Source of the DNA: Breviolum minutum Mf 1.05b.01 | Lineage: Eukaryota; Sar; Dinophyceae; Suessiales; Symbiodiniaceae | Assembly (NCBI GenBank): GCA_000507305.1 | Contig: DF239751.1 | Coordinates: forward strand, 1-64,000 | Direction of reading: 5' to 3' | Length of the DNA: 64,000 bases | Shown here: piece by piece, positions 33,236 through 44,858 of the stretch | How positions within the stretch are numbered: the stretch's first letter is position 1 | Layout: every line of letters starts with the position of its first letter | Made by a program: the position numbers and the translations under genes | Notes under the pieces: model-generated | What the model was told of the DNA's origin: nothing | Database searches by the model: none | Seen by the model: only the letters and a program-made list of their open reading frames with translations

Positions 33236-34751
33236 TCTCTTCCGGATCGATGTTGAATGGCCATCCCAGCTCGCCACTTCGGCAGCCATCCCTCCTTTGG
33301 CCTATCTCATTGTCATTGGTACAGTGACGGTCCTTTTCGTGGCGATGCAACTTTTGCATCTCATTGAGTTCATTCCAATCTTTGGGGGGTTCTACTTCAT
33401 TTTTCTCACCAATTGGACTCTACTCCTGGAGGCTTTAACCATGGTGATGCTATTCGCCTCAACCTTGTGGGGATACTTGACACCACCAGGTGAAGGACAG
33501 AAGGCTCCCCTTTTTGTGCGCTACACAGTGTCTTTGTGGTACATCATTCAGCCGATGTCGCTGATTGTGACCATTCTCTACTGGACTCTTGTGAATCAAT
33601 TCTGGGATCCCTATGAAATTCATTTTACGTCTTTGTGGGCACATCTCTTGAATTGGATGGTGCTCATTGTGACCTTGTTCCTGACTCGCATCCCATGGCG
33701 TTTGAGCTGCACCTAAGAACATCAGGAGGTTACAATCGACGGCTGTGGGTAACCCTCCCCTCCCCCAACTTCGGGTAAGTTGTACTTACCATAAATGGGT
33801 GGTGAACTACGAAGCTGAAAGACCTGAGAACTAGAAGAAACTGCAGAAATACATAGAAATACAATAGGGAGCACATGGGAGTACACAGTAAAGAGCTCAA
33901 TGACAGTAAAAAGTATACAGTTATACGCAGTGTACATTGGAGGAAGCATCCTTTCCTTTCGCTTCCTGAATTCAATTGATCCGACTGTCTTTTGGCTTTG
34001 CTGATTTGGCGAAAGGAACCACAGCTTGAGAGGACAATTAACAAACAAACATATCCAAATATTGAATTGTTTGTGGTACTGTTACAAGAAAATAACTGTT
34101 GTTCACGGTGCATTGTTGCTTTATTCGGGGCATTGATGTTTTTTTTTTTAATCACTTTTTTCCATCAACAGTAACAATACGTAGTTTTCAGATATATCAC
34201 ATTAATAGTTGCATTTTTGTCATTATATTTGCATGTAGTTGAAGTAGTTTTAGGAGGCAATGGTTCACACGCACGCGTAAGCTTTCACGATGGAATTTGC
34301 ATGTTTGCATGCTTCAATTTCATAATGTATTACTTGTCAATAATATTCAATACTTACTATAGTGAGTCGGTCGCATATTGTGCCTCTCTTTTTTCTCATG
34401 TTGACATGCATCGTCAGCACATGGCAAAGCATCTCAACTTTGAAAGTTGCTTTCAGGTCCATCAAGAATGGAATTTGGTCTGCGATCTACACGTTCGTTT
34501 ATGTCGTTTGGACCATCATTCACTACTTCTTGCAGATTGGCAAAGGTGTATCTTGTGATGAGTATCCAATCGACGAATGCCCAATTTACAACGCCATTGA
34601 TTGGAATGAACCTGCCTCGACCATAGGATACCTTGCAGGTGCTTTTGTAGCCCTGGTTGTGGTACTCCTTCTTTACACAGGCCTCGTCCGTTGCAGAGTC
34701 TGTTGTGACCGTGGCACACCTCGAGGTGTCGAAGAGAAAAGTCCTGCATGA
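33228..34751 (+). CDS. Rolling-stone (Rost)-like multi-pass membrane protein
   Basis: Exon 1, 33228-33703, starts at ATG (CNLFRIDVEWPSQ). Exon 2, 34457-34751, ends at TGA. The join restores IPWRLSIKNGIWSAIYTF in frame and uses a GA donor (33704) with AG acceptor (34455-34456). The total is about 256 aa. Hydrophobic segments lie near residues 22-43, 47-75, 98-122, 134-152, 165-185 and 212-237. Rost-family landmarks I recognise are FLTNWTLLLEA, the YW in LIVTILYWTLVNQFW, EIHFTSLWAHLLNWMVL, RIPW and DWNEPASTIGYLAG. Rost proteins are plasma-membrane proteins first described in insect myoblast fusion; their role in protists is unknown. The start is uncertain because the frame is open further upstream. 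Confidence 0.65.
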
Positions 34752-34879
34752 ACTGCCAGCTGCTAAATGTCACTCTGCTGAAGGCAGAAAGTTGAAGCAG
34801 AATGCAGTATCCGGGGGCAACTGAGCGACATGAAACATGTTTTGAAGCTTAGTGTTGCTTGGGTTTTGCTTTTCTGGCG

Positions 34880-35546
34880 CAGCTGAAAGACAAGATTTTC
34901 AATGTGCTGGCCATATCCTTGAATCGTCGCAGGAGGTGGAAAATTGGTGTTCGTCACATTGGCAATTCAGAAGCACCCATCTATGGTCACACCAGGATGC
35001 TACAATACACCAGGATGCTACAATTTGAGCCCAGGTATCCTTCCATGTTTCATAGTAGTGCTTTGGACAAGCTACAATTTTGGTAGGCTGCAACATCAAC
35101 ATCCGGGCGCACAGGGAATGAACCCACCCCTTAGATCCCCTTGCTGTGGCTGCTATGGGCTGCAGGCTGGACGATGGTGATCTAAAGCAGACCGTCATTG
35201 TGGCCTTTGGGGCAGAGGATGAGGACATGAAGCTGCAGGGCATTCAATCAACGTGAAGTATAGCCTACAAAGCTTCAAGTTTGTACGTGGATGCTCAGAA
35301 AACTGCCCAATTGATCCCAAGTGAATCGTGAATAAATGATAAATTTGATAAATTTGGCTGGTACAGATTTCATACTAGTTTTTGATAGCAGTTTTTGCCA
35401 GAAGCCGCCATTAAACGTTGTCATTTTGATACATGGGCTTCAAGGAGTCGGTTGCGAACACCGCAGTGACTGAGCAAGTCTTCCTGGAGCTCTTCTCTGA
35501 TTTGGCACCTCGGACAAGTCCCAAACTTCCAGAATTTATGGATTAA
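34880..35546 (+). CDS. exon cluster, unknown function
   Basis: About 34880-34970 reads AQLKDKIFNVLAISLNRRRR, then WKIGVRHIGNS. 35166-35238 follows GCTGCAG and reads LDDGDLKQTVIVAFGAEDED, then MKLQ. 35433-35546 reads GFKESVANTAVTEQVFLELF, then SDLAPRTSPKLPEFMD and a stop. The same strand and close spacing suggest one gene. No family identified. Confidence 0.4.
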
Positions 35547-37578
35547 CTCAGTTTTGAGATGATTGCCATTGATTTATTGATCAATATTGATTGCCCATCA
35601 CCCATCATCACCCATCTTACCTTTCGGAACCTCCCATTTTCAAGAATGCATCTTCAATAGGTCCGTTGTTCCATTGCCGTCTTACTTTCAGTGTATATCG
35701 GTTCTAAAGCCATGCCTACGAGAGAGAGAGAGATAAATCATATCAATTTGATTGGTTATGGCCATATAGCTTAGCTTATCATGACGTAGATCCATGAATG
35801 GGGGTGGCTGGTGGCAAGCCCAAGAAAAAGTCTTCTACTGTCCGCTAAACTTCACATGATTCCGCTCTCACTCGTTTGAAAACCCTTCTACTCGTAGCTA
35901 TTTGCGTGGAGCTTCGATTCTTCATGGTAGGCATTTTTGTTGTTGCTTTTCCAGGCACCCTTCACAGAGATTGGTCCCATGCTGGAGTGAGAGAAATGCA
36001 TGTGAACGGCGCTATGGCCAGAACTGCCAGCACCATATTATGGAGATGTTATCGGGGCATTGAAGGAAAATAACATGTGGCCAATCAGCCAATCATTTAG
36101 TATAGCGAAAGCCTTTGAACATGGCCAGGTAGTTTGAGATGCTGTGGAATTGAATCAGGCAACCCGGGCTTCAACTTTGAAGACGCAGCCGTTTGGCGCT
36201 CCATTCGAACCAAATGTCACTGAAATGTCATACCCAATGGGACATAGAATATTCAAGGCCGATGGCGAGGCGGTGTAGCCAATTTGCACCAGAAAAGTTT
36301 CACCGGTTCAGATCTTTCATGCATTTTCATGCTGAGAGGGTTCAAGCAAGGGTATGCATCACAAAAATAACAAAATGTGGATGCTTATTGAAACATTGCA
36401 CTCAGTTCTTAGACATGTTCTCGTTTCATCATTTTCTGGCGTACGGGAAACGTGAACTTATGACTTGACTTCACTGAATATGACCTGGAGTTTTTCGCGG
36501 AAAGCGAAGGGACGGGCAGGCATCATGCAGATTAAACTATTAGACACCACCCCAAGTGAGACAAGATAGCTAATAAATAAATTTCACTTCGTGTGCATCA
36601 AAGATTGTTGTTATTATTTTCTCCACGAGACGAACTGTTGTGGAAATGGCTCAGGAGATCTGGATCTAAAATTCCCTCTGTGGGCTAAGCCTGTAGCTGG
36701 AAAAGTGGCTGCGAACCTTTCAGAAAAAGGACTGCTTGATAGGAGTTGTTGATTCTGAGGTTTTCTCCAAGGCACACACACACATACGCACACATACAGA
36801 CTCCAAGGGGATGATTCTTTATAGATGAATCTAGACTCTAGACTTTTTTTTGGGTGGCCTATAGGAAAAATGCGGCAAGGTGCAACGCTGTCAAGTTTGG
36901 ATGGGGCCCAAGGGGCAAGACTGTGTCAGGTCCTGCTCCGCGATGGAGTTCAGGAATGTTTGACCGGAAGGCAGCACAGATGGGGTGCAGATGGCCGCAG
37001 TGTTTTTTAATTCTAGCTAGAGCTAGGGAAAGCAGAGCGATCAGATGTAATAGAATCTACTCGAGATTGGCTTTTAACAAAGTCTAAGTTGGAGGGATTT
37101 AGTCAACTGACACAGGTTCGCAAGGGTCCATGCCAAAAGCATCCAATTTGGTGCATTCGGGCACGCATGTTGCGGCTGCCAGTCGGGCGTCATTCACCTG
37201 TTTGCGTGTCGGCTCTTGGAATTTCACAGCATTTTCCACTTTACACATGTGTTGTGGCACTTTCAACCATGCATTGCAGCAATCATGCGGGGCCAACGGC
37301 CATCCTCACTTGCCACCAGTTCACTTCTCCAACTGAAGCTATAGCAGCTATGTGGCCATAGGGCAAAAACTTACGGGGTTCGATATTCCTGGCCTTGAAC
37401 ACAAGTGCTAAACATCCTAAGCAAATTGCCAGGCAATGCTGGTGTTTGCAATCTCCGGTAGTTTGACTATGTTTGACTGTTTTGGTCACCTACTATTAAA
37501 ATCTATTAAATATTAGGACCTTTATTGACATATAAAACCAAGACAATCAACAAAAACATTGCATCCAAAAGTGTTGCT
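35547..37578. other. mostly non-coding, weak frames and microsatellites
   Basis: A GA run (35720-35733) and a CA run (36774-36795) stand out. Weak open stretches occur at about 35955-36072 (HRDWSHAGVREMHVNGAMAR), 36260-36345 and 36870-37010. None has both a convincing acceptor and composition. Confidence 0.3.
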
Positions 37579-39220
37579 ATGTTGGGTCCAAGCCTGGTGG
37601 TAGCCATTCTGCTGCTGGGTGGTGAGCCTGAGCGTGACACCTTTGCATCACATTTGGCCTTTGACTTTCATCCACCTTTGGAGGTTTTCGCCAGCTCACC
37701 AGGTGATGGAGCACTGGAACGCTTGAAAGCAGTTGATCGGATCGGAAAATTGGTTCTCAATTTTGAGGCTGGGCGGTTTTTCTAAGCACAGAAAGAGTTT
37801 GAAAAGCACTGCGCTCACGTGTGTGTCATGTGCCACCGTTCACAAGCCAGCTGATTTTCAAGACTTGAACCATTTTGAATGATTTTTGAATGCATATCAC
37901 CCAGGGTATAGAGCCTGCAGTGTTGACACACTCCTTTGACAGACCTTCTTTTGCTTCTCAAGGCATTGGACACAGTCACCAATTTTTCCACTATGATCCC
38001 CAGACTGCAGGAGGCATCTCGGATCATTTCGAGCTGAGTTGTTTGAATTGGTTTTAAACATGGATGAGAGATGCTCCAAAAGAGCATGCCTGCAGATCCC
38101 AACCCCCTGGAACAAAAATGGCCCAAATTTGGGCCCTCTCCCAAGTGGCCAGAGATTCTGGGTTTTGGACGCCAGTGTAAAACTTAAAACATCAATGTAC
38201 TGACAGTATCAGTATCTAACAATATCTAACAGTTTGCTTCTCCAAAAACCAAGCATCGTGATCACCCTGGAGAAGCTCTGAGGCTGGTGTCACCAAGGTG
38301 TTGCTGGTTACCTCTTCCTATCACATGCCACGAGCCGTGGCCATTGCGCATGTCATGTTGGGTGCAGCTTGGATGAATCAAGTTCCTGCAGAGTTAGCAG
38401 TTAGCAATTGACCATCAACCCACAGTGATAGCTTATAGATGTTGGAGGCTTGAGGGGATTCAAAGACAATAGCATCATTGGATCAGATCGTTCTACTTCC
38501 ACAAAGTCATGTATGCTCCAGATTTTGGTATGCATGTTTCATGTTTTTTCTACACTTATTGATGATATTTCATGACGTTTCCATTCTTTCTGGCTCTTTG
38601 TTCCCATTGGTATCTATATCGGTCAGACATTTCTTGCAACGCCAATGTGGTGCAAACTCGAGGCTTCTGGGATTGACTTTGAGCCTTATGCAGTTGAATC
38701 CACCAAGCCCCTTGAGCCGCGATGGAAAATTTGGCGAGAGACTTGGTGCAGCTCAGGCGGTGTGTTGAAGATTTTTGGAAGGATGACAGTCAGAGTTGAC
38801 AATGAGGAAATCAAAAAAAACCTACAGTAGAAGGATATTTCACATAGAACATTAGAATCAAATGTATTATATATATTCTATACTTGAAAAGATGAAAAGA
38901 TGAAAATATAGTCCGGCAGGTTTGGAGCTGTATAAGTACTTTTCTTTGGACATGATATTGGCTTGGAAGTCTACTTATACATAACATATTACACTGCCCA
39001 CAAGTTCATCCCTAGCAGTTGGTCCAGCTACAAGGATGTACTACGAGCTTGGGTTTGGCGAGTCACTGGCTGGGACTTCCGATGGTTGCTCAAGATTATC
39101 CTTCCGTATGCGCGGCACCAGCCACAAACGTCGCTTTGGCTTGAGGAATCATTTGAACGACTGTTTCCACTGTTATGGATGGGATATCCGGGATATGGGA
39201 TACAAATGGATACAGGATGA
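37579..39220 (+). CDS. DUF218/YdcF-like domain protein
   Basis: Exons 37579-37767, 37963-38013, 38283-38363, 38663-38737 and 39035-39220 give one frame of about 193 aa. Landmarks of the DUF218 fold (bacterial SanA/ElyC/YdcF relatives) are the early hydrophobic strand with Gly-Gly and basic residue (VVAILLLGGEPERDTFASHL), EVFASSPGD, the DT..N segment (ALDTVTNFSTMIPRLQ), VTKVLLVTSSYHMPRAVAIA, the strand ASGIDFEPYAVES, and a closing helix DVLRAWVWRVTGWD. In bacteria these proteins are linked to envelope and polysaccharide metabolism; the role here is unknown. All four introns lack GT: three start GC and one GA. At the first two, AGGC stands at both ends of the intron. The third intron could alternatively start three bases later. 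The start at 37579 and the reading beyond TGW are the least certain. Confidence 0.75.
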
Positions 39221-39278
39221 AAAGAAGAGAAGAGTCATTTTTTTTTTGACATGATAGGATTCATCTTGTGTTTCGCAA

Positions 39279-39557
39279 GTCCAAGCACATCCAGCAGTTG
39301 AGAACTAAGTATGCAAATTTGTGGGGACCACCTTGGGGAACAGGATATGACACTATATCTCAGATTTCGTTCTCCGAGGCCACCGAGCAACGTTGTCCTA
39401 CCATGAGAGACAGGATCCAAAGTTGATCCATCAGCGCTTTGGAGGAAACGTTGCCAATCACCTAACCAGTGGGTTTGGGATGTCGAAGCCTGACATAGCG
39501 TTGTTTGTGGTGCGCAGGCGAAAAGATGGTGATAGCAGTGAAGTTTACAATGGATGA
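39279..39557 (+). CDS. two exons downstream of the DUF218 gene, unknown function
   Basis: About 39279-39345 reads SKHIQQLRTKYANLWGPPWG. 39379-39557 follows CCGAG and reads HRATLSYHERQDPKLIHQRF, GGNVANHLTSGFGMSKPDIA and LFVVRRRKDGDSSEVYNG, then TGA. Composition is good. It may be a separate gene or the true end of the DUF218 gene if its fifth exon splices before its stop. Confidence 0.45.
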
Positions 39558-39714
39558 CATTGGACGCCATGAGAATTCAACCCCGCCCAGTGGAACAAAC
39601 ATGAAACATTAGAGAATTAATTCCAAACACGTTATTCAAAAGGCATCATACAAACAAAGGACATTCTGCATTGTTTCCAGTCGCATTATTTCACACATTC
39701 CTCAAACCTTTTGC

Positions 39715-39850
39715 CAGGCTACATCGGGTCTTACAGGATGAGACTTTGCGAGTGGTGGGTGAGTGGGTGCGGATCCTCAAGGTGCGAGGATGGAGGATGA
39801 TTCAGGCTGGGGTGCACCTGATTTTTGGAGACCAATCCAATAATTCCAGG
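39715..39850 (+). CDS. exon candidate, unknown function
   Basis: After TTGCCAG the segment is open in two frames: LHRVLQDETLRVVGEWVRIL, then RGWRMIQAGVHLIFGDQ; and GYIGSYRMRLCEWW. The first is longer and preferred. Confidence 0.3.
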
Positions 39851-40172
39851 GGTTATTTCACATCCAAAAATTTTTAAGATGTTTTTTTTCTTTTTTTTTC
39901 CACTATTGTAGGGCATTGTAAATATACATGATGACAGGTTTCTCTGCGAATATTTATGTGTATACCGAAAGACCGACATGAAGTAGGAGCATACCTTACA
40001 TCTAACAGCTAGCAGATAAGTGCCAGTTTTGCTGTGTTTTCTAACCTTGGATTTTCTTGTGTCAAAGGCTGTCAGAGGCCATGATTGAAACTGCTAGCAC
40101 GAGAGAAAAAAGGTATACTGTAAAACTATATACTCGTAGCATACATTCATACCATATGCTATATTTACGGCC

Positions 40173-40401
40173 AGGCTCCTTCGTTTGCCCCGGCTTCGAA
40201 ATAGGCTTGGTAACCGGCGTAACCCTAAACGTGGTTTCTAGCATGCTTTGAAGGGTGCAGTACAAACATGAACCCCCAAACCAATCCCTAAAATTTAAAG
40301 CCCTAAACATGGCGTGTAGTATGTGTTCTCAGGTCCAGTGGAACCATGAAACCCCAAACCAATCCCTAAATTGTGGGACCTTGGGCAAACGAAGGCGCCT
40401 G
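40173..40401. mobile_element. ~230-bp non-autonomous inverted-repeat element
   Basis: CAGGCTCCTTCGTTTGCCC at 40173-40191 is the reverse complement of 40383-40401 with one mismatch. TATATTTAC occurs just outside both ends (40161-40169 and 40406-40414), a candidate 9-bp target-site duplication, although the motif is AT-rich. Inside, CCCCAAACCAATCCCTAAA-type phrases occur twice (about 40265 and 40350). There is no coding capacity. A 9-bp duplication would fit a Mutator-like mobiliser. Confidence 0.6.
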
Positions 40402-41842
40402 TGGGTATATTTACTATATATACGATATTTACTTATTGCAACGTGTAACCATCATAAGTTTGACCTCATAATGCAAGTACACCGGAACATGTGTACACCT
40501 GTCTATACTTGCATGATACATGTATGTTTTTTGCACACGAGTTGTGTCTGTTATCCACATGTTATGATGTATATACTATTTTCTGTGCATTAAAGTATCA
40601 AAAGCAAGCTGTTGTCATGATGGATTTATTTGCATACCTTTCTGGCAGGCCTTAACTAGTCCCTTAACCACCAGTCTAGAGTGGACGTTCTGAGGAACAG
40701 CGACTACTGGTTTCAGCAGCTATTGCAACCTTGGAGGAGCTTCTCTTCAACTGCTTCCTTTTCCTTGCAGCACTTGGGACAGGGTGGAGGATGGCACTGG
40801 CGCACGCAGCTGCCAAAGCCCAACTCTGCTGGTTGGAATTTGTTGATTATTTATCTTTGATTTTGCAAGGGAAGTGGCTTTCAAACCTTCTAACCACTAG
40901 CCAACGCAATAAATTTATCACAAGGTCAATATTTAACGGTTTGAAAACAAGTCACTTCACTGGTTCCAGATAATGATTTGAATTTAAAGAGACAATGTGA
41001 CAATGTTGCCTTTTCTGTACAAATGTTGCTCAATGCTAATTAGACCCGGCTGGAATGGTTCTTCCATGCTGTGTGCAAGGAGAATGGCTCATGCAAGCAG
41101 AAGGCACGTGTAGAATTGTCTCCAGAGAGAACCTCACTTCATTACATGTATCACATTGGTTTGCTCACAAATCCTTTGCGTTGATTGCGTTTGCGGTTTT
41201 GCGGCTTCCCGCGACTCTCTGCTCCTTGCATCAAAAGTAGGGATGGGCATCATGACGGAAGCTGAAGTAATGTCACAAGGAATCCAAGTGAGCAAGCTAA
41301 ATATAGACCTAATATGACCTAATGATACTAACCTTTGTCCCGATATATTCTTTGTGTTTCTTAATATGAAGATGCATTGTCTGTAGACACCATTTCTGTA
41401 GGTGCATCTGGGCCAACAGCTGTCATTGCTTAATCATGGGGCGTTCATAGATGTTCACTGCACATGTCGAACACAGCAGCCTTGCAGCTTGCATTGAGAT
41501 GTGTGGTAAGAACCTTCTGGCAATTACATCAAAAGATGACCAGCTTGAGCTTGTTAGATCGATATTCTGTTGCATATACTAGCGGTTGAAATACCCAAAA
41601 ACAAACAAGCACAATTTCGATGATTGCTTGGAGCCAGCGAGCCTACGGCATGCTATGGAGGATGTCAAAACAAAGCAGCAGCCTCTTGACATCCAGTGAC
41701 TGCCTTGGAGGGATCACAGGTTGACCTGTGCTTCAAACCGGCGGCCTGGTCTTGAGATGGTTTCTGGTGGCATTTTTCTCTTAGCTTTTCCAGTGCTTCG
41801 GGTCCTTTGTCAGCCCTCTGGAGAATCCTTGCAACCCAACAG
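40402..41842. other. no firmly supported gene
   Basis: About 40745-40850 is open (ALGTGWRMALAHAAAKAQLC) with a possible CAG acceptor, but competing frames exist. The rest is AT-rich intron-like or intergenic sequence. Confidence 0.25.
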
Positions 41843-44451
41843 GGTGTGGCCGGAGGATGCCCCGGTGGACAGTGCAAGCTTGACGGATAGTACCAACTTC
41901 GTGTGCGCCCGAGTGGCGAACCAACCTGAAGTCATCCGAAGAGGTGTTGAGTACCTTGGAGATGTTTCTCCAATGTTTTTTATTTGTTTTCCTGAAACCT
42001 TTGGCCAAGAGTCGAACATATTTACTCAAGATCAGTTGCTGGTGTGTATATTGACATACTTCACTACCACAATATGTTACATGATGTTAGCACAGGTGTG
42101 AGGTGCATGATGGATAACAAAACTCGACCCTACCGCGCTCGACGCTTTTCCTTCACCAAATCTTGGGCTTGAGTTTGCTTATGTCCTTTCCTAACAGCTT
42201 AGTATTGCCTTTCTTCAGTCCCAAAGCTAGAGTTCTCGATGAAATTGTCCCGAAGCAAGGACGAGTTACCTTTACTGTTTTTAATTGCACACAAATATAT
42301 ACACACAGTCCCTTTTACATTTCAATTCATCTCGATGTTTTTTTAAAACCTTTTTCATTGATTTGTGTTTGATCATCTCCCTTTTCCACCGAAATCCAGA
42401 AGGTTTCAGTGGACATGTGCCACCAAGCAAATGTTCCAATCAATCTTCAATACTGGGATTTCCACCCACCCGATTTTTTGGGGGTTGAAATTGAACAGAG
42501 GTATCCTGTTCCAGACCTCGGCTCCCAACCACCTGGAGGGTCAGGATCCTTGCCTGAACTCATGATCCAATTTCGACAGGCGTGGCAAACGGGCAAACGG
42601 TAGGTACATGGGATATCATGGGATGTGACACCAGATGCTACCTAGCGAAAACCGGAAAAGTGGCTACACCTATGGTTGGCCAGTTGCTGTTGTTGTTGTT
42701 GTTGTTGTTGTTGCTGTTGTTGTTGTTGTTGTTGCTGCTGGTGGTGGTGGAATAGTTTGTTTGATTGTTGCTGATCCTTCATCTTGGGAGCCTTAGGAGA
42801 AAAGGACGGTGACGTTTTATTTCTTCAATAAATGTCTCTGGAATTGGTTGGTGTATTTTCATGTTTTTCAAACACTTCTTTGTTGATTGTTTGTTTTTCC
42901 AATGTTCCGTGTTGTTATATACTTCAATTACTTCAGTTCGTGTAATATCTGTATACCGTACCCACAAGCCAGGAGCAAGTAGGGAAACTCCTCACTGAGA
43001 CACAGCAACGGTGCGGTTTGGCAAGATCTGATCCGGAACTTTGTAGCAATGCTTGGATCGAGTACTTCACTTCGCTGCTTTTTCCCTTTGGACACCTTGG
43101 CAGCAAAATAATCTTTGAAACCAGACGCTTTGGGGCTTACTTTGTGCAGCACACGGGTTGAGGGAAAAAAGGTATGTTCTTTAGTTTTGATGTAATTTAT
43201 GTTTATTTTTCTGTCCTAGCAATGCACAGACGAAGGAATCCCTCTCATTCTGTTTGTGGAACTTCGACTTTGCTTGGACCAGACCAGTTTTTTAAGTTTT
43301 CGTTCTTTTGTGCTGTTTTTTGTGGGGGTTTGCTATCCTCAGTTGGATATGTCAAATGGATTTTGCGATGTGCGCTGCTGGCGCGCAGAATCAGAAAGTA
43401 TAGGTTCTTTTGTTCCTCTGGTTCACGTGCTGCTATGTGGCCTGCTGTCGCTGTTGCAGAAGGATGATTTGTTGCAAGGAGCGTTCGGAGCCCAAGCGAA
43501 CTTCCCGCACATATATCATTTGTGGTTGCTTGGCTGAAAACAACCAACTACATTCCAACTACTGTATATCCAAGTGTTCGATCTGTGTTTCAGCCACGGA
43601 ATGCCACGAGCAAATCCCATCCCAAACGACCTTTTCACCTCCAAGATCCGGATAATTTGGAATGATTTGTGGATTGAGTGTCCAACCATCAAGCAACAAC
43701 TGCATCAAACAATGTCAACCACAAGTATTATCAAACCTTTGATGCCTGGAAAATGCAGGCATGGTGATTTGGAGTTTTTCCAGCATCCTCAATGTCGCCC
43801 TATGCTTTCCGCTAGTGGATGCAAGCCAGTCTCTGCATGCAGTTTGGTTGAACCACAGACAAGGGTTTTCATTCATGGTTACAGTTTGTTTCCTGGTTTT
43901 CATATTTCGCCTCCAAGCTGTTTGGTGTTTGCTGCCTAAAAGCAAATCGTTGATGATGGATCTCAGGATCTCCCAAAAGCAAGTGGGCGATGATGGATAG
44001 TGGGTTCATCATACATCCCTTATTTTGTGATGAATATTTTGTTGTACGTAATTTATGTGGTGATATGATATGATATGGATATGTGCTCTTACTTAGATAG
44101 AGTTTCATATAATTTCATCAGACTTCCAATCCAAAGTCAGCTCTTTTTTTTGTGTGTTCGTGTGGGGTGTGGTATTTTGCTTGCAAAACTTAGCATCAAT
44201 CTTTAAATTTCTACCAATTTCTTCACATATTTTCTCCACATGGGTTCCAGGTATCAATCAACTGGAACTTGTGCAGTGCACATCATTTTGCCAATGAAAT
44301 CCTACATGGCTCCAGTTGGTTTCTGGGTATGGAACCCGCCTTAGTACGTTTCAACAGCGCTGGGTCTGCTTTCGATGCGCAGAGCCGTTCCATCCGAACC
44401 CTCAACGAAGTGCTGGCGAAATCCGAACCCTTTGCTCAGAAGCACCTTTGA
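41843..44451 (+). CDS. multi-exon gene, unknown function
   Basis: 41843-41963 follows CAACAG (VWPEDAPVDSASLTDSTNFV, then ARVANQPEVIRRGVEYLGD). About 42225-42283 gives PKARVLDEIVPKQGRVTF. 42403-42603 follows GAAAG-type AG (MCHQANVPINLQYWDFHPPD; GSLPELMIQFRQAWQTGK). 42973-43161 follows CCAG (EQVGKLLTETQQRCGLARSD; AWIEYFTSLLFPFGHLGSKI). About 43595-43725 gives GMPRANPIPNDLFTSKIRII. The terminal exon 44251-44451 follows TTCCAG (INWNLCSAHHFANEILHGSS; LNEVLAKSEPFAQKHL, TGA). Several exons are very protein-like, but the family is unknown to me. A TTG microsatellite (42683-42750) lies in an intron. Confidence 0.5.
42683..42750. repeat. TTG-rich microsatellite
   Basis: About 20 units of TTG/TTGC/TGG triplets, mostly TTG on the + strand, inside an intron of the gene at 41843-44451. 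A shorter TTG run is at 22610-22632 and a longer one at 55954-56064. Confidence 0.9.
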
Positions 44452-44858
44452 GGATACCAACAAATGACAACATCCAAAAACTTCAAACAATAGTGACGAT
44501 GTGATTGTTTTAATGTGAACTTGGGTATTCACTTGCGATTTTAAAAAGGAATTCAATGCTTTGTTGGCAATGCAGTTTGATTAGAAAACTTGATTTGTAC
44601 ATTGTGCATTGACCAATCCTTTGAATCCCTTTGATAGCTTTCATGAAGGTTTGTTTTTTTTTGGGGTGTTATCGTTGGACAGAGCAAAGTACCGCGCCAA
44701 GTCCCATCAGGATTTATCATCAAAACCCATTTTGGCCCATTTTGTAGTCCGATGATATTTAAAAAATGCATGTGAATGTCCAGGGTGTCATCCATGTAAC
44801 GTAGATTACCTGCAATATTTGTGCGTGCACCGCTTGCCAGCAGCACAGGCATGCTTTC

